From NCBI GenBank assembly GCA_006226425.1, contig SBGX01000020.1:1-64000 (forward strand): DNA of 64,000 bases. Direction: 5' to 3'. This stretch comes from Bacteroidota bacterium. Lineage in GTDB: Bacteria > Bacteroidota > Bacteroidia > Flavobacteriales_D > Crocinitomicaceae. The position numbers were made by a program, and so were the translations under genes. The notes under the pieces are model-generated. The model worked only from the letters and a program-made list of their open reading frames with translations. It ran no database searches and was not told the DNA's origin. Positions 32,574-41,877 of this stretch are shown here, piece by piece (within the stretch, counting starts at the first letter, position 1; each line of letters opens with the position of its first letter).

Positions 32574-33818
32574 TCTACCAATAAACAGGTATAGGTTCAG
32601 CCCCACACTCACGAATATTACGATCCAAAAGAAAAGTTGTTTACCGGATTCTTTCGCGATTCTGGATTCCAACACACGTTCCCTTTCTCTTTGACGAACC
32701 GCTATGCTTTCTATGCGCTGCTCATAAAACTCATTTCCAAGCTTGCGCTTGTTCGTTTCTTCCTCCGCACGCTGCTTTTGGAATTGTTCTACCAAATTCA
32801 TCGAAGTAACAAATGCGCTGTCTATCTTCCCCATTGCTTCCAGGGTATAGGCCATGGCTTCCATGGCATCATTTCCTTCCCGGGATAAACTGAATTTTTC
32901 CGAAAGCTTCCATTCTTCTTGATAGTACTCCATAGCTTGCTTCCACTTTCCCTCCAGATAACATAATTCTCCCAGATTATAGAGACTTTCACATCTACCC
33001 CGGATATCTCCCTGCAAATTCCTTTGCTTCAAGGACTGCAAAAAATGCTTTCGTGCCTGATCCAGATCTCCACTTTGAGTGTAGGCTATCGCCAGGGCAT
33101 TGTGTGCCGAGGCAAGGGCTCCATGATCCCCTATTTCCAGAGCCAGCTTCATGCTCTCATTCAATTGATCAAAGGCTCTTTCAAGTTTCTTTTGTTCGAG
33201 ATAGACTTTCCCCAAAAGTTGAACTGCTCTTCGTTCAGAGCGAAGCAAACCCAATTGTTTTGCCCGCTTGTGAAAAGATCTTCCCTCTCTTTCAGCCATA
33301 TCATAGCGTCCTCTTGCATAAAATACCTCAGCTAAATTCAACTGTGCCACCGAAAGACCTCCCTTCGCAGGAGAATCTGAAAACAACTCCATCGAAGACA
33401 AAAAGCATAAGATGGCCTGGTTATACTTTTGATCTCTGAAATAGGTATGTCCCAATAGATTCTGCACCTCAGACTCCATTTCCAGGTCTCGATTTCGCTC
33501 ATAGTAACGTTGGCAATCTTTCAGATTCGCATAACTAAATGCCAATTCGTTGTGGTTGTTATAGTAATATGACAGGAGGAATTTTCCATAATACATCCAG
33601 CTTTTTCTTTCTTCCCGAATTCCCTCACTGATTAGGAATTCCCCCAAAGGACGCAAGGAATCCACATCATTTTCGAAGTAATAATCCCGTAATTGAACGG
33701 CATAATCCAAACAATGGTCATCCGCACGGTAAAAGCCTTCCCTGATTTCTTTGATGTTCTGTGACCAGGAAGATATGGGCCACAAGCATAGCACCGAAAA
33801 TACTATTCTTTTCAGCAT
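32547..33818 (-). CDS. TPR protein with C-terminal membrane helix, kinase-less sensor-like
   Basis: A 423-residue exported protein: signal peptide 1-19 (cleavage before QNIKEI), TPR repeats over about 35-335 (clearest at ALASAHNALAIAYTQSGDLD), a charged coiled coil at about 345-395 and one transmembrane helix at about 397-415 (LFFWIVIFVSVGLNLYLFIG), with only a few residues beyond. That is the layout of the sensing half of TPR histidine kinases such as the one at 16719-18590, but without any kinase domain. It may be a signalling partner or a truncated sensor. A -7 box lies at 33839-33846. Confidence 0.8.
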   Translation of the reverse strand: MLKRIVFSVLCLWPISSWSQNIKEIREGFYRADDHCLDYAVQLRDYYFENDVDSLRPLGEFLISEGIREERKSWMYYGKFLLSYYYNNHNELAFSYANLKDCQRYYERNRDLEMESEVQNLLGHTYFRDQKYNQAILCFLSSMELFSDSPAKGGLSVAQLNLAEVFYARGRYDMAEREGRSFHKRAKQLGLLRSERRAVQLLGKVYLEQKKLERAFDQLNESMKLALEIGDHGALASAHNALAIAYTQSGDLDQARKHFLQSLKQRNLQGDIRGRCESLYNLGELCYLEGKWKQAMEYYQEEWKLSEKFSLSREGNDAMEAMAYTLEAMGKIDSAFVTSMNLVEQFQKQRAEEETNKRKLGNEFYEQRIESIAVRQRERERVLESRIAKESGKQLFFWIVIFVSVGLNLYLFIGRSIQFSRKV

Positions 33819-33838
33819 ATTGAGAGTTTTAGGTAAGC

Positions 33839-33846
33839 CAAATATA
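33839..33846 (-). promoter_or_regulatory. -7 box of the TPR membrane protein gene
   Basis: TATATTTG on the minus strand, 20 bases before the ATG at 33818. No TTG at the ideal distance; it lies within the 3' end of the next gene upstream. Confidence 0.4.
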
Positions 33847-33849
33847 CGA

Positions 33850-36800
33850 CTATCGGCTCAAATTAACGAAACCGCGTCGAATGACTTCCTGGCCACCCCC
33901 ATCTTTAAACTTCATGACATACTGATAAATCCCATCCTGGCATTTCATTCCATTTTCCAGGCTTCCATCCCAACCGATCGCCAGATCTTTGGATCTGAAA
34001 ATCCGTTGTCCCCAACGGTCCAGAATGGCTAGTTCATAGTCGTCCACCACCAATTTATAAACTACCGGTAGGAAAACTTCATTGATTCCATCTTCATTTG
34101 GCGAGAATGTATTGGGGATATAAACCCTCGGCTCCATGATCACGCAGATTTCATTTGATCTGGCTAACTCTCTGAAACCATAGACATTCATGGCTTCTTC
34201 TGCCACGACATAATAGCAAATCTCTCCATTGTACTGTATCGTCTCAAACAAGGTATCTTGATAGTAAAATTCATCTGAATTCAAGGTCGCCTGTGGCAAA
34301 CTTCCGTAATTGCCTTCAATTCCCCTGAATACGTGATAGCGTAACACTTTCCCGTTGTATCCCTCATAGGGTGTCCAGGTCAGGTAATTCGTCATTCTCA
34401 AATGATCCGTATCAATGCTCAAATGTACACTTGTCACCTCATTCGCCACATCATTGGGTCGACCACAACTATCCACCAAACGAACGCGGTAAGTATATGG
34501 TTTTTCGGATGGATCTGCTTCCTCATCTTCATAGCTCACCTGACTCCCCGAATATAGAAAATCGCCGATGTAAATGAATTCTCCCTGCTCTTCATCCAGT
34601 CGTTCCAATTGCAATCCGGTCACTCCAGACACCTGCTCGATCATGTGTTTCACCACCAATACACCATCCTCTACCGTAACAGCTCTCGTATAGTGCTCTC
34701 CTGGCTTGGTTGGAGATTTGGCATAAACATAGAACGAATTTGAAAAGCTCGTGTTTGAACTCAAACTATCTCTGGTCTCCACCACAAAGCGGTAATTCTT
34801 CCGCTCTTCCAATGCCATCGTAAAGTTTCTGAATTTAGCGGTTCCAGCCATTTGCCAGGGACCTCCGTCCTCCTGGAAAAAAATCTGATAGTCCCGAATC
34901 AAATCCCAGCCTTTGTAGGCCGTCCACTGCAGGACGACATTTCTTCCACACAAATCATATTCTCCATTCAAAAACACCGTTTGGTGACGATTACTTTCTG
35001 GTGACGTCTTTCCAGGAGTCAAACAACTGTCAATGGCCGCAATGGAAAAGATCAGACTATCCCGGTCTTCTGACTGGGTATAGGTGTAGTTTGTATTACT
35101 GATCCCAATAGCCGTATCAATTTCGGTTGACTGTCCACCAAAATAAACGATGTAGCCGTAGGTGTCAGAATCCGAAATTTGATTCCAGGATAACATTGGA
35201 TTCCCGGTGATCGTATCAATACTCACATACTGAATCACCGGTTTGCTCGTCGGGGGCGTTTCATCTGTGAAATCATCACCTGCTTTGCTTGAAATGTGTG
35301 GACAGGCCAACTCGGTGTACAAAATCAAATAATTGATCGTTGCTGAACAAATGTCGATCGTGTCAAAAAACTGGGTTTGCAGATAGCTTGTTCTTCCAAC
35401 CTCAGTCCATAGTCCTGCAGGATATTCTCGCAAAATCAAATAGTTTCCAGTATGCCCACCAGCTGCTTCAAAAGGTGTGTTCCACTTCAATTGTGCCACT
35501 CCATTGGATGCCGATTTAATCACATCTAAAATCATTGGACGAACGGTATCGCTGCTGATCGAAATCGCACAGGGATCTCCCGAATAGGTTTTTACAAAAT
35601 AGGAATCGCCACTTCCGGACGGAGTGAAAGTATGATTGACTGTATTTATATCGTTCACGGTCTGAAGCAAGCCATTTTGAGTGGAATGCAATTCATAGCG
35701 CACAAAATTTCCACCCGGATCAACTGCCTGACTCCAGGATAGTTTCAGATCACCATTATCCAACACTTCCAGGCATTGGATTTTGGCCGGTTCCAAATCA
35801 ATTTGAGTTCTTACCGTTACCCGAATCCGCTGATACGTGCTGGCCGGCACCGGACAAACATCATCCTGTACGCGAAACACAAAATTATATGTTTGCTTCT
35901 CGAACTCATTTCCGTGGGTATTTTTCAAATGTTCACAGCTTGTTTGCCAGTCAAAGCTTAGGGACCCCCCCTGACTTCCGGACACCGGAGGTGTTTGGGT
36001 GAGCGTGGCACATGGTTGCTTCGGACATCCTGAGACGCTGGTAAAATCCGTTCCGAACATCACACCTGATGCAGTCATGATATTGTCTTGCGGACTTCCA
36101 TCCTGGAGGAACTCCAGGTCACTGCTCTGGAGTGTGAACGAAACCGGTGTATTGGCATTTACATCGATCTCAAAACTTCCGGAGAATGGGCCATCTACCT
36201 GTGGTGGGTTGTTAGCGAATTCACAAGAGAGTACGAATACTGTAAATTCCATCTCCACACTGGCATTTCGCTTCCCATTTCGGTAACTACTCACTTCCAG
36301 TTTGATTACATAGGCACCAGGGTCAGCACTTTGGAAAGAAAAATCCCCAAATTCAGCATTCAGACTGAAAGGAACATTCGATCCGTTCATCCCCGTTCCC
36401 GGAGTAGGTTCTGACAAGGAAAAGCCTGATGCATAATTTACTGGGGCAGGCACTACTCCGTCTTCATAAAATCCAGTTGGAAAGTTCTTCCAGGCACTTA
36501 CCGGACGGACGCTCACCGAATCCAAATCTGCATCACCAAGATCCATCATCAATTGAAATGGTCTGCCCGCACAAGCCTGCAAAACCGGATTATTCATCAA
36601 TTTGGGAGAAGCATCCAGACAACTTGTCTGTACCGTAGTGATCTCAAACATTTTGGACACAAGAGTCATTCCGGATAATTCGGAATCCACCAGATTATTG
36701 ATTCCAGGCCTTCTGGCGGTCGTTTCATAGGTGAAAACCCAGCCCTCAGAGGGAGGTGTTCCCAACAGATCCATGGGATCACTTTGATAAATGATCTTCT

Positions 36801-37116
36801 CCATGGCCCCTACACTTCCTGCATTGCAATTTAGCATGGTATCACTACCCACCGGTGTACAGGAGGGGGAGATCACTTCTCTGGAAACAAAAGTCACCTG
36901 AATGTCAGTCACATCCGGGTGATTCCAGACGCGGATATTTTCCTGATTCGTCGAAAGATTCTGTCCTGAGCATTCTCGGTACAGAGTCAATCGAAACAAA
37001 AATCTTCCCGTATTAGAGCACGACCAGGTAATATGTCCTCCTACCGCATCAATCGCCAGAGATTGATGCACCAGACATAAAAATATAGTACATATTAAAA
37101 TACGGAATCGAAGCAT
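33850..37116 (-). CDS. Large secreted protein with T9SS type B sorting (gliding-motility-type) domain
   Basis: A 1088-residue cell-surface protein. A signal peptide ends near residue 21 (VHQSLAIDAVGG). The middle holds many Ig/fibronectin-like beta segments (for example LKLSWSQAVDPGGNFVRYEL, and FSGSFEIDVNANTPVSFTLQ). The last 90 residues are a gliding-motility-associated C-terminal domain: VYIPNTFSPNEDGINEVFLP, then LAILDRWGQRIFRSKD and WDGS. This type B signal directs export by type IX secretion. No catalytic motif is seen; a surface or adhesion role is inferred. It stands apart from its neighbours. Confidence 0.85.
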   Translation of the reverse strand: MLRFRILICTIFLCLVHQSLAIDAVGGHITWSCSNTGRFLFRLTLYRECSGQNLSTNQENIRVWNHPDVTDIQVTFVSREVISPSCTPVGSDTMLNCNAGSVGAMEKIIYQSDPMDLLGTPPSEGWVFTYETTARRPGINNLVDSELSGMTLVSKMFEITTVQTSCLDASPKLMNNPVLQACAGRPFQLMMDLGDADLDSVSVRPVSAWKNFPTGFYEDGVVPAPVNYASGFSLSEPTPGTGMNGSNVPFSLNAEFGDFSFQSADPGAYVIKLEVSSYRNGKRNASVEMEFTVFVLSCEFANNPPQVDGPFSGSFEIDVNANTPVSFTLQSSDLEFLQDGSPQDNIMTASGVMFGTDFTSVSGCPKQPCATLTQTPPVSGSQGGSLSFDWQTSCEHLKNTHGNEFEKQTYNFVFRVQDDVCPVPASTYQRIRVTVRTQIDLEPAKIQCLEVLDNGDLKLSWSQAVDPGGNFVRYELHSTQNGLLQTVNDINTVNHTFTPSGSGDSYFVKTYSGDPCAISISSDTVRPMILDVIKSASNGVAQLKWNTPFEAAGGHTGNYLILREYPAGLWTEVGRTSYLQTQFFDTIDICSATINYLILYTELACPHISSKAGDDFTDETPPTSKPVIQYVSIDTITGNPMLSWNQISDSDTYGYIVYFGGQSTEIDTAIGISNTNYTYTQSEDRDSLIFSIAAIDSCLTPGKTSPESNRHQTVFLNGEYDLCGRNVVLQWTAYKGWDLIRDYQIFFQEDGGPWQMAGTAKFRNFTMALEERKNYRFVVETRDSLSSNTSFSNSFYVYAKSPTKPGEHYTRAVTVEDGVLVVKHMIEQVSGVTGLQLERLDEEQGEFIYIGDFLYSGSQVSYEDEEADPSEKPYTYRVRLVDSCGRPNDVANEVTSVHLSIDTDHLRMTNYLTWTPYEGYNGKVLRYHVFRGIEGNYGSLPQATLNSDEFYYQDTLFETIQYNGEICYYVVAEEAMNVYGFRELARSNEICVIMEPRVYIPNTFSPNEDGINEVFLPVVYKLVVDDYELAILDRWGQRIFRSKDLAIGWDGSLENGMKCQDGIYQYVMKFKDGGGQEVIRRGFVNLSR

Positions 37117-37166
37117 AAAACTCGCTCTACTAACTTGATAACGTTGAATCTACATATTTAGTTGCG

Positions 37167-38426
37167 TTATCCCGCCTTTATTATGATAAAATTAGACCAA
37201 TCCAGGTATTTTACTGCCATTCGACGAATATCCTCCGCCTGAACACTGTTAATTCTGTTCAAATAATTCTGGTAAAAGGACATATCCAAACCGAAACGTT
37301 CAACCCCAACAAAAAGATCCATCATCGCACCAGCTCCATCTGCGCTTTTGAGTAGCTGTCCTACCATATAGTTTTTCACCAAATCCAATTCTTCCGCTCC
37401 GACTTCTTCATGTTGAAGTCTTTCAAACTCTTTCCGAATCTCCTTCAAGGTATCATCTGCTACCTGACTTGCAACTTCCGTAACAACAATGAGGTACCCC
37501 ACCCGATTCAGTTCGATCAGGGCACTTCCCACTCCGTAAGTATATCCTTTGTCCTCCCGAATATTGGACATCAGGCGACTTCCGAAATAATCTCCCAAAA
37601 TCGTTTGAAGGATCAATACATCCAGGTAGTCTTCATGTTGTTTGTTAAACATGGGGATTCCCAGACGAATCGCCGTTTGAATGGCTCCCTCCTTTTTTAC
37701 TTCATACGATCCTCCTTGGGCCGATACCTGATCAAGATACTCGAGGGGTGCTGGATGAGTCCAATCTTCAAAACGGGAAGCCAACCACTCAATTTCCTCC
37801 TCGGGAATGTCCGCGACTACCACAATTCTCTTCAGGCCTTTCAGGTAATACTCCTGATGAAACGCAATCATCTCATCCCGGCTTACGAGATCAAAATCTG
37901 CTGCTTCTGTCAACCTGCCATAATCTGGGTCCGCTTCAAACAAGCGTTGTTGAAATTCTCTTCGGGCCAGGAAAGAAACTTTCTCCATAGACACCTGAAA
38001 ACGCTGTTTTTTCTCCTGCACCATTAGATTGATCTCCTCTTCCGGAAAAATCGCATCATGCATTGCCTGATAAACGATCTCCATCACTTCCCGTAAATGT
38101 TCTTTCAGGCAATAAACGTTCACAATAGCCTTCTCCAGACTCATTTCCTGGTCCAGATAAGCTCCAAGATCATCCAGTTTCTCCTGAATCTCCCGACTGG
38201 TCCAATTGGCCGTTCCACCAAACAGCATTCCATTCACCATGCCTGCCAACGCAGACTTTCCACGAATCGTTCCTGCATTGAAAAACAACTCCACTTTCAC
38301 GGTTTCGTCAGGCACCTGGTTCATCCAAAACAAATGGGCGTGCTCCCCCAAAGGTCTTTTGAAAGGCTCTATAAAATCGATGCCCGAAAGTGGGCTCAAA
38401 TGTGGGGCTACCGTCCTATCAATCAT
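37167..38426 (-). CDS. M16 peptidase-like protein, non-catalytic subunit
   Basis: A 419-residue member of the M16 (insulinase/processing-peptidase) fold that lacks the zinc motif HxxEH: the equivalent region reads GMVNGMLFGGT. The C-terminal substrate-binding pair is retained (NIREDKGYTYGVGS). This is the pattern of the non-catalytic partner in two-subunit M16 enzymes. Its ATG overlaps the last 8 bases of the catalytic partner gene, so the two are translated together in one-to-one fashion. No signal peptide is seen. Confidence 0.88.
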   Translation of the reverse strand: MIDRTVAPHLSPLSGIDFIEPFKRPLGEHAHLFWMNQVPDETVKVELFFNAGTIRGKSALAGMVNGMLFGGTANWTSREIQEKLDDLGAYLDQEMSLEKAIVNVYCLKEHLREVMEIVYQAMHDAIFPEEEINLMVQEKKQRFQVSMEKVSFLARREFQQRLFEADPDYGRLTEAADFDLVSRDEMIAFHQEYYLKGLKRIVVVADIPEEEIEWLASRFEDWTHPAPLEYLDQVSAQGGSYEVKKEGAIQTAIRLGIPMFNKQHEDYLDVLILQTILGDYFGSRLMSNIREDKGYTYGVGSALIELNRVGYLIVVTEVASQVADDTLKEIRKEFERLQHEEVGAEELDLVKNYMVGQLLKSADGAGAMMDLFVGVERFGLDMSFYQNYLNRINSVQAEDIRRMAVKYLDWSNFIIIKAG

Positions 38427-39663
38427 TTTTTTGGGCTTTAATTTTCAAGAGGGAACATTGTTCTTTCTGCAAAATATTTTTACTGACCTGTAGTAGGTAA
38501 TCCGAGGTGATTTCGGCATATCTCTCCAGTTCATGATTCACTCCTTCCGGATCTCCAAGCAATTCGTGATAACACAAATTCATTGCCCTGTTCAAAATTC
38601 CCTGTTCCTGAAATTCACGGGCTGTCCTGATTTTATTCTTGAGGCGTTCCAGTTCTTTTTCTTCAAAGCCTTCTTTCAATAACACTTCCAGATATGCCCA
38701 TATTTCTTTATCCACTTCCCCGAGACTGATTCCCTCGGCTGGCTTCCCACTGATCAGAAACATCCCTTCATCCAGTGAGCCCATAATGTATGCCTGGATT
38801 TCAGTGACCAAATTCAGGTCTTTCTTCAAGTGTTGATACAATCTGGACGATTTATTGCCTCCAAGCGCATCTGAAAGCAGATCACAGGCATAGTACGATT
38901 CATCTTTTCGGTCTGGCATCCTAAACGCATAATAGAACGCATCCGAAGGCACCTTTCTTTCAATCGTCTTCTCCCGATACTCCAGTTGTTTTTCTTCTCT
39001 CGGAAGAACTCGTTCTGGAACTTGCCCAGATGGAATGTCTCCATACCATTTTTCAACAAGCAGCTTGACTTCCTCCAACTCCCTATTTCCGGCAATACAT
39101 AAAATGGCATTGTTTGGACGGTAATGATCATGAAAAAATTGTTTGACTTCAACCATCGTCGCTTTCTCAATGTGACTAACCTCCTTGCCTATGGTTGCCC
39201 ACTGATACGGGTGAGTTTTATAAACGAGGGAACGCAGTTCCAACCAAACGTCACCATAAGGCTGATTTAGGTAGCGCTGTTTGAATTCTTCAATTACGAC
39301 GCTACGCTGTGTTTCCAGGCTTTTTTCCGTAAAGGCCAAAGAAAGCATCCGATCGGACTCTAACCAAAGTGCCGTTTCTAAATTTTGTGCTGGCAATACA
39401 TCGTAATAATTGGTGATATCATTAGATGTAAAAGCGTTATTCTCGCCCCCCGCCCTTTGCAAGGGAGAATCGAAATTGGGAACATTGACGGAACCTCCGA
39501 ACATCAAGTGTTCAAAGAGGTGAGCAAATCCAGTTCGCTCCGGGTCTTCATCCCTGGCTCCCACATCATAGAGGGTATTCACAACCACCAATGGAGTTGT
39601 CTCATCTTTGTGAAAAAGGACTCTTAATCCATTTTTTAACTCGAAACGTTCAAAACGGATCAT
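38419..39663 (-). CDS. M16 family zinc metallopeptidase, catalytic subunit
   Basis: A 414-residue zinc peptidase. The inverted zinc motif HLFEH (His48, Glu51, His52) is intact, with a further Glu ligand in a following helix (NLETALWLESDRM). ATG at 39663 is used; a TTG two codons earlier is a weaker alternative. It forms a tight operon: nitronate monooxygenase-like gene (2-base gap), this gene, then the non-catalytic M16 partner (8-base overlap). No export signal is seen, so a cytoplasmic peptidase is likely. Confidence 0.92.
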   Translation of the reverse strand: MIRFERFELKNGLRVLFHKDETTPLVVVNTLYDVGARDEDPERTGFAHLFEHLMFGGSVNVPNFDSPLQRAGGENNAFTSNDITNYYDVLPAQNLETALWLESDRMLSLAFTEKSLETQRSVVIEEFKQRYLNQPYGDVWLELRSLVYKTHPYQWATIGKEVSHIEKATMVEVKQFFHDHYRPNNAILCIAGNRELEEVKLLVEKWYGDIPSGQVPERVLPREEKQLEYREKTIERKVPSDAFYYAFRMPDRKDESYYACDLLSDALGGNKSSRLYQHLKKDLNLVTEIQAYIMGSLDEGMFLISGKPAEGISLGEVDKEIWAYLEVLLKEGFEEKELERLKNKIRTAREFQEQGILNRAMNLCYHELLGDPEGVNHELERYAEITSDYLLQVSKNILQKEQCSLLKIKAQKND

Positions 39664-39665
39664 GG

Positions 39666-40610
39666 TCAATTTATTTTTTGTTGTTCGCTCAATGCCTGAT
39701 TATACTCGTCAATTAATTCCCGAACGATTTCCGCAGCTGGTTTGATTTCATGAATCAATGCGGATACCTGGCCAATTTCCAATTCACCTGCTTCCATATC
39801 TCCTTCAAACATTCCTCTTTTGGCACGTCCTCTTCCCAGAATTTCACGCAGTGTATCTACATCTGCCTGATTGGCGTAGGCCGCTCTCAATTCTTCAAAA
39901 AATGGGTTTTTTAATAAACGGACCGGTGTCAGTTCCTTGAGCATCAACAGGGTATCTCCTTCACCAGCGTCTACTACTGCCTGCTTAAATAATTGATGCG
40001 CACTGGATTCGGGAGAAGCAACAAAACGACTTCCTATTTGGACAGCATCTGCCCCCAGGTTCATCGCCGCCAACATTCCTCTCCCCGTTCCGATACCTCC
40101 TGCCGCAATGAGCGGAATTGATAATTTCTCAGCCACTGCTGGGATGAGGCAAAAGGTCGTCGTTTCTTCCCTTCCATTGTGCCCTCCTGCTTCAAAACCT
40201 TCGGCTACCACTGCATCTACTCCCGCTTCCTGTGATTTCAAAGCAAATTTCACACTGGAAACAACATGCACCACCTTGATTCCATGCTGCTGCAAATGTG
40301 AGGTCCAGGTCTTTGGATTACCTGCCGAAGTAAATACAATAGGGACTTTGTGTTTGATGATCGTTTCTACATGTTTATCAATATCCGGATATAGCATCGG
40401 GAGATTGACGGCAAATGGCTTATCTGTCGCCTGTTTACACTTACGTACATGTTCATCCAAAACCTCTGGATACATCGAACCTGAACCCAGTATTCCTAAT
40501 CCTCCGGCATTGGAAACCGCTGAAGCCAATTCCCAACCGGAACACCAAATCATTCCTGCCTGGATGATAGGGTACTGAATTCCAAATAACTGCGTGATTC
40601 GATTCTTCAT
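39666..40610 (-). CDS. Nitronate monooxygenase / FabK-like FMN enzyme
   Basis: A 314-residue TIM-barrel flavoenzyme of the 2-nitropropane dioxygenase family. Family features are the N-terminal IQYPIIQAGM, the active-site His in EGFEAGGHNG (about residue 150), and the FMN-phosphate loops AAGGIGTGRGM and GADAVQIGSRF. The same fold includes enoyl-ACP reductase FabK, so lipid synthesis is an alternative to nitronate oxidation; sequence alone does not settle it. The ATG at 40610 follows a -7 box TAAATTTG (40632-40639). First gene of the operon with two M16 peptidases. Confidence 0.85.
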   Translation of the reverse strand: MKNRITQLFGIQYPIIQAGMIWCSGWELASAVSNAGGLGILGSGSMYPEVLDEHVRKCKQATDKPFAVNLPMLYPDIDKHVETIIKHKVPIVFTSAGNPKTWTSHLQQHGIKVVHVVSSVKFALKSQEAGVDAVVAEGFEAGGHNGREETTTFCLIPAVAEKLSIPLIAAGGIGTGRGMLAAMNLGADAVQIGSRFVASPESSAHQLFKQAVVDAGEGDTLLMLKELTPVRLLKNPFFEELRAAYANQADVDTLREILGRGRAKRGMFEGDMEAGELEIGQVSALIHEIKPAAEIVRELIDEYNQALSEQQKIN

Positions 40611-40662
40611 CTGATATTTTTTGGTATCAGACAAATTTAATAAGAATGTGTCAATGCAGTGG

Positions 40663-41268
40663 TCAGATTACTTTTTTCACCTGATTTTGCTCTTTTCTCA
40701 ATACGGTCTCCAATGTAAACAAAACCCGCTCCTCTGACAGTTCATACATCTGGTAATTGAGTGGACTTTTTGATTTCATTCGCATAGTAATAAATCCGAG
40801 TCCGGCATTGCCTTTCACTCCTAATTTCCCATTGGACAAAATGTCGAGATAATGATCTTTCACTTCCGCATCTTCCATTTCATTGAGGCGATCAAGACGC
40901 TTTAGTAGTTCCTGCGCCGTCCCGGTCTCCACCAAACTGCCAAAACAAATATTGATTTGCGATTCACTCCGGGTAATGAAAAAGATACCGTAATACTTCC
41001 CAAACTCATCCGCATCTCCATGGAAACGAATGTTTTGTAAACCTTCAATCATGATCGAAAAAACCCTTTTGATGAGCGCTTTTTTCTCCCCGGCAGCAAT
41101 GAGCATTTCCTCCACTCCTTCCGTAAATCCGTTGACTAAATCCTGTGAGAAATAACCAAAATGAGATAACAAGACGGACGCCTGTTTATCCTGCTCATAA
41201 CTCTGCTTGCACTGCTCGAAAACTTCGCGTGCGCGCTCGGCAACTGTCATAGTTTGAAAGTCGATCAT
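40663..41268 (-). CDS. SiaB-like protein kinase
   Basis: A 201-residue soluble protein of the SiaB family (GHKL-like fold), which in Pseudomonas phosphorylates the switch protein SiaC. Visible features are the N-box-like MIEGLQNIRFHG, the YYGIFFITRSESQINICFGS strands, and the GNAGLGFITMRMKS lid. It has its own exact-consensus promoter. The presumed partner, a SiaC-like gene, lies 17 kb away at 23260-23658 rather than next door. The nearest downstream gene is the nitronate monooxygenase-like gene, 52 bases on, which has its own -7 box. Confidence 0.82.
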   Translation of the reverse strand: MIDFQTMTVAERAREVFEQCKQSYEQDKQASVLLSHFGYFSQDLVNGFTEGVEEMLIAAGEKKALIKRVFSIMIEGLQNIRFHGDADEFGKYYGIFFITRSESQINICFGSLVETGTAQELLKRLDRLNEMEDAEVKDHYLDILSNGKLGVKGNAGLGFITMRMKSKSPLNYQMYELSEERVLFTLETVLRKEQNQVKKVI

Positions 41269-41284
41269 AGCATGGCTCTTCTAT

Positions 41285-41315
41285 CAAATATACGCTATTT
41301 TTTGTGCGTAAACAA
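41285..41315 (-). promoter_or_regulatory. Promoter of the SiaB-like gene
   Basis: On the minus strand TTG (41313-41315), 20-base spacer and TATATTTG (41285-41292): an exact consensus, about 16 bases before the ATG at 41268. Confidence 0.7.
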
Positions 41316-41320
41316 AATGA

Positions 41321-41815
41321 TCAACTATTTTTTTCAGTAGCCAGGCGCAACTTTTCCGTAATCCTCCACACCGCCGGACACACCAGGGTATTCCGATGCG
41401 TGAGCCCCTTGATCTGATACATATTCTTTCGGTCAGTGTGCGGATATTCCCGACAAGCCAAGGGACGATTTTCGTACACAAAACACTTATTATCAGGCCC
41501 CAAAAAGCTACAGGGGGAAGATTTTAATACGTAATCTCCTTCTTCATCCAGGCGAAGATATTCTTCAATAAATCCTAACTCTGAAACCCGCAATGCGCGC
41601 GACAAACGGCGAATGTCCACATCCCTAAAAATAGGGCTGGTCGTTTTACAACAATTCGCGCAGTCCAGGCAATCCAGGTCATCGAAAACTTCTTCGTGCC
41701 AGGTATGAATTCGCTGATCCATCTCCCTGCGATTTGCTTTACTGAGTTTTCCGAGAACTGTTTTGCTCCTCTTGTAGTGCTGTTTTGCCTGTTCCAACTC
41801 ATTTAAAAGGGACAT
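41321..41815 (-). CDS. YkgJ-family cysteine-cluster protein
   Basis: A 164-residue protein of the UPF0153/YkgJ type, thought to bind zinc or an Fe-S cluster. Cysteines at 49, 52, 55 and 56 (CLDCANCC) plus later ones in SSPCSFLGPDNKCFVYENRP and LACREYP make the cluster. The frame extends upstream, but the ATG at 41815 (MSLLNELEQAKQHYKRSK) gives the family start and leaves 62 bases to the divergent flavoprotein gene. The role is unknown. Confidence 0.85.
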   Translation of the reverse strand: MSLLNELEQAKQHYKRSKTVLGKLSKANRREMDQRIHTWHEEVFDDLDCLDCANCCKTTSPIFRDVDIRRLSRALRVSELGFIEEYLRLDEEGDYVLKSSPCSFLGPDNKCFVYENRPLACREYPHTDRKNMYQIKGLTHRNTLVCPAVWRITEKLRLATEKNS

Positions 41816-41877
41816 GATGCTACTTTTATATTTTTGGGTAAATTTAAAGCCTATTTTGTGTTTTGTAAAAGTTAAGG

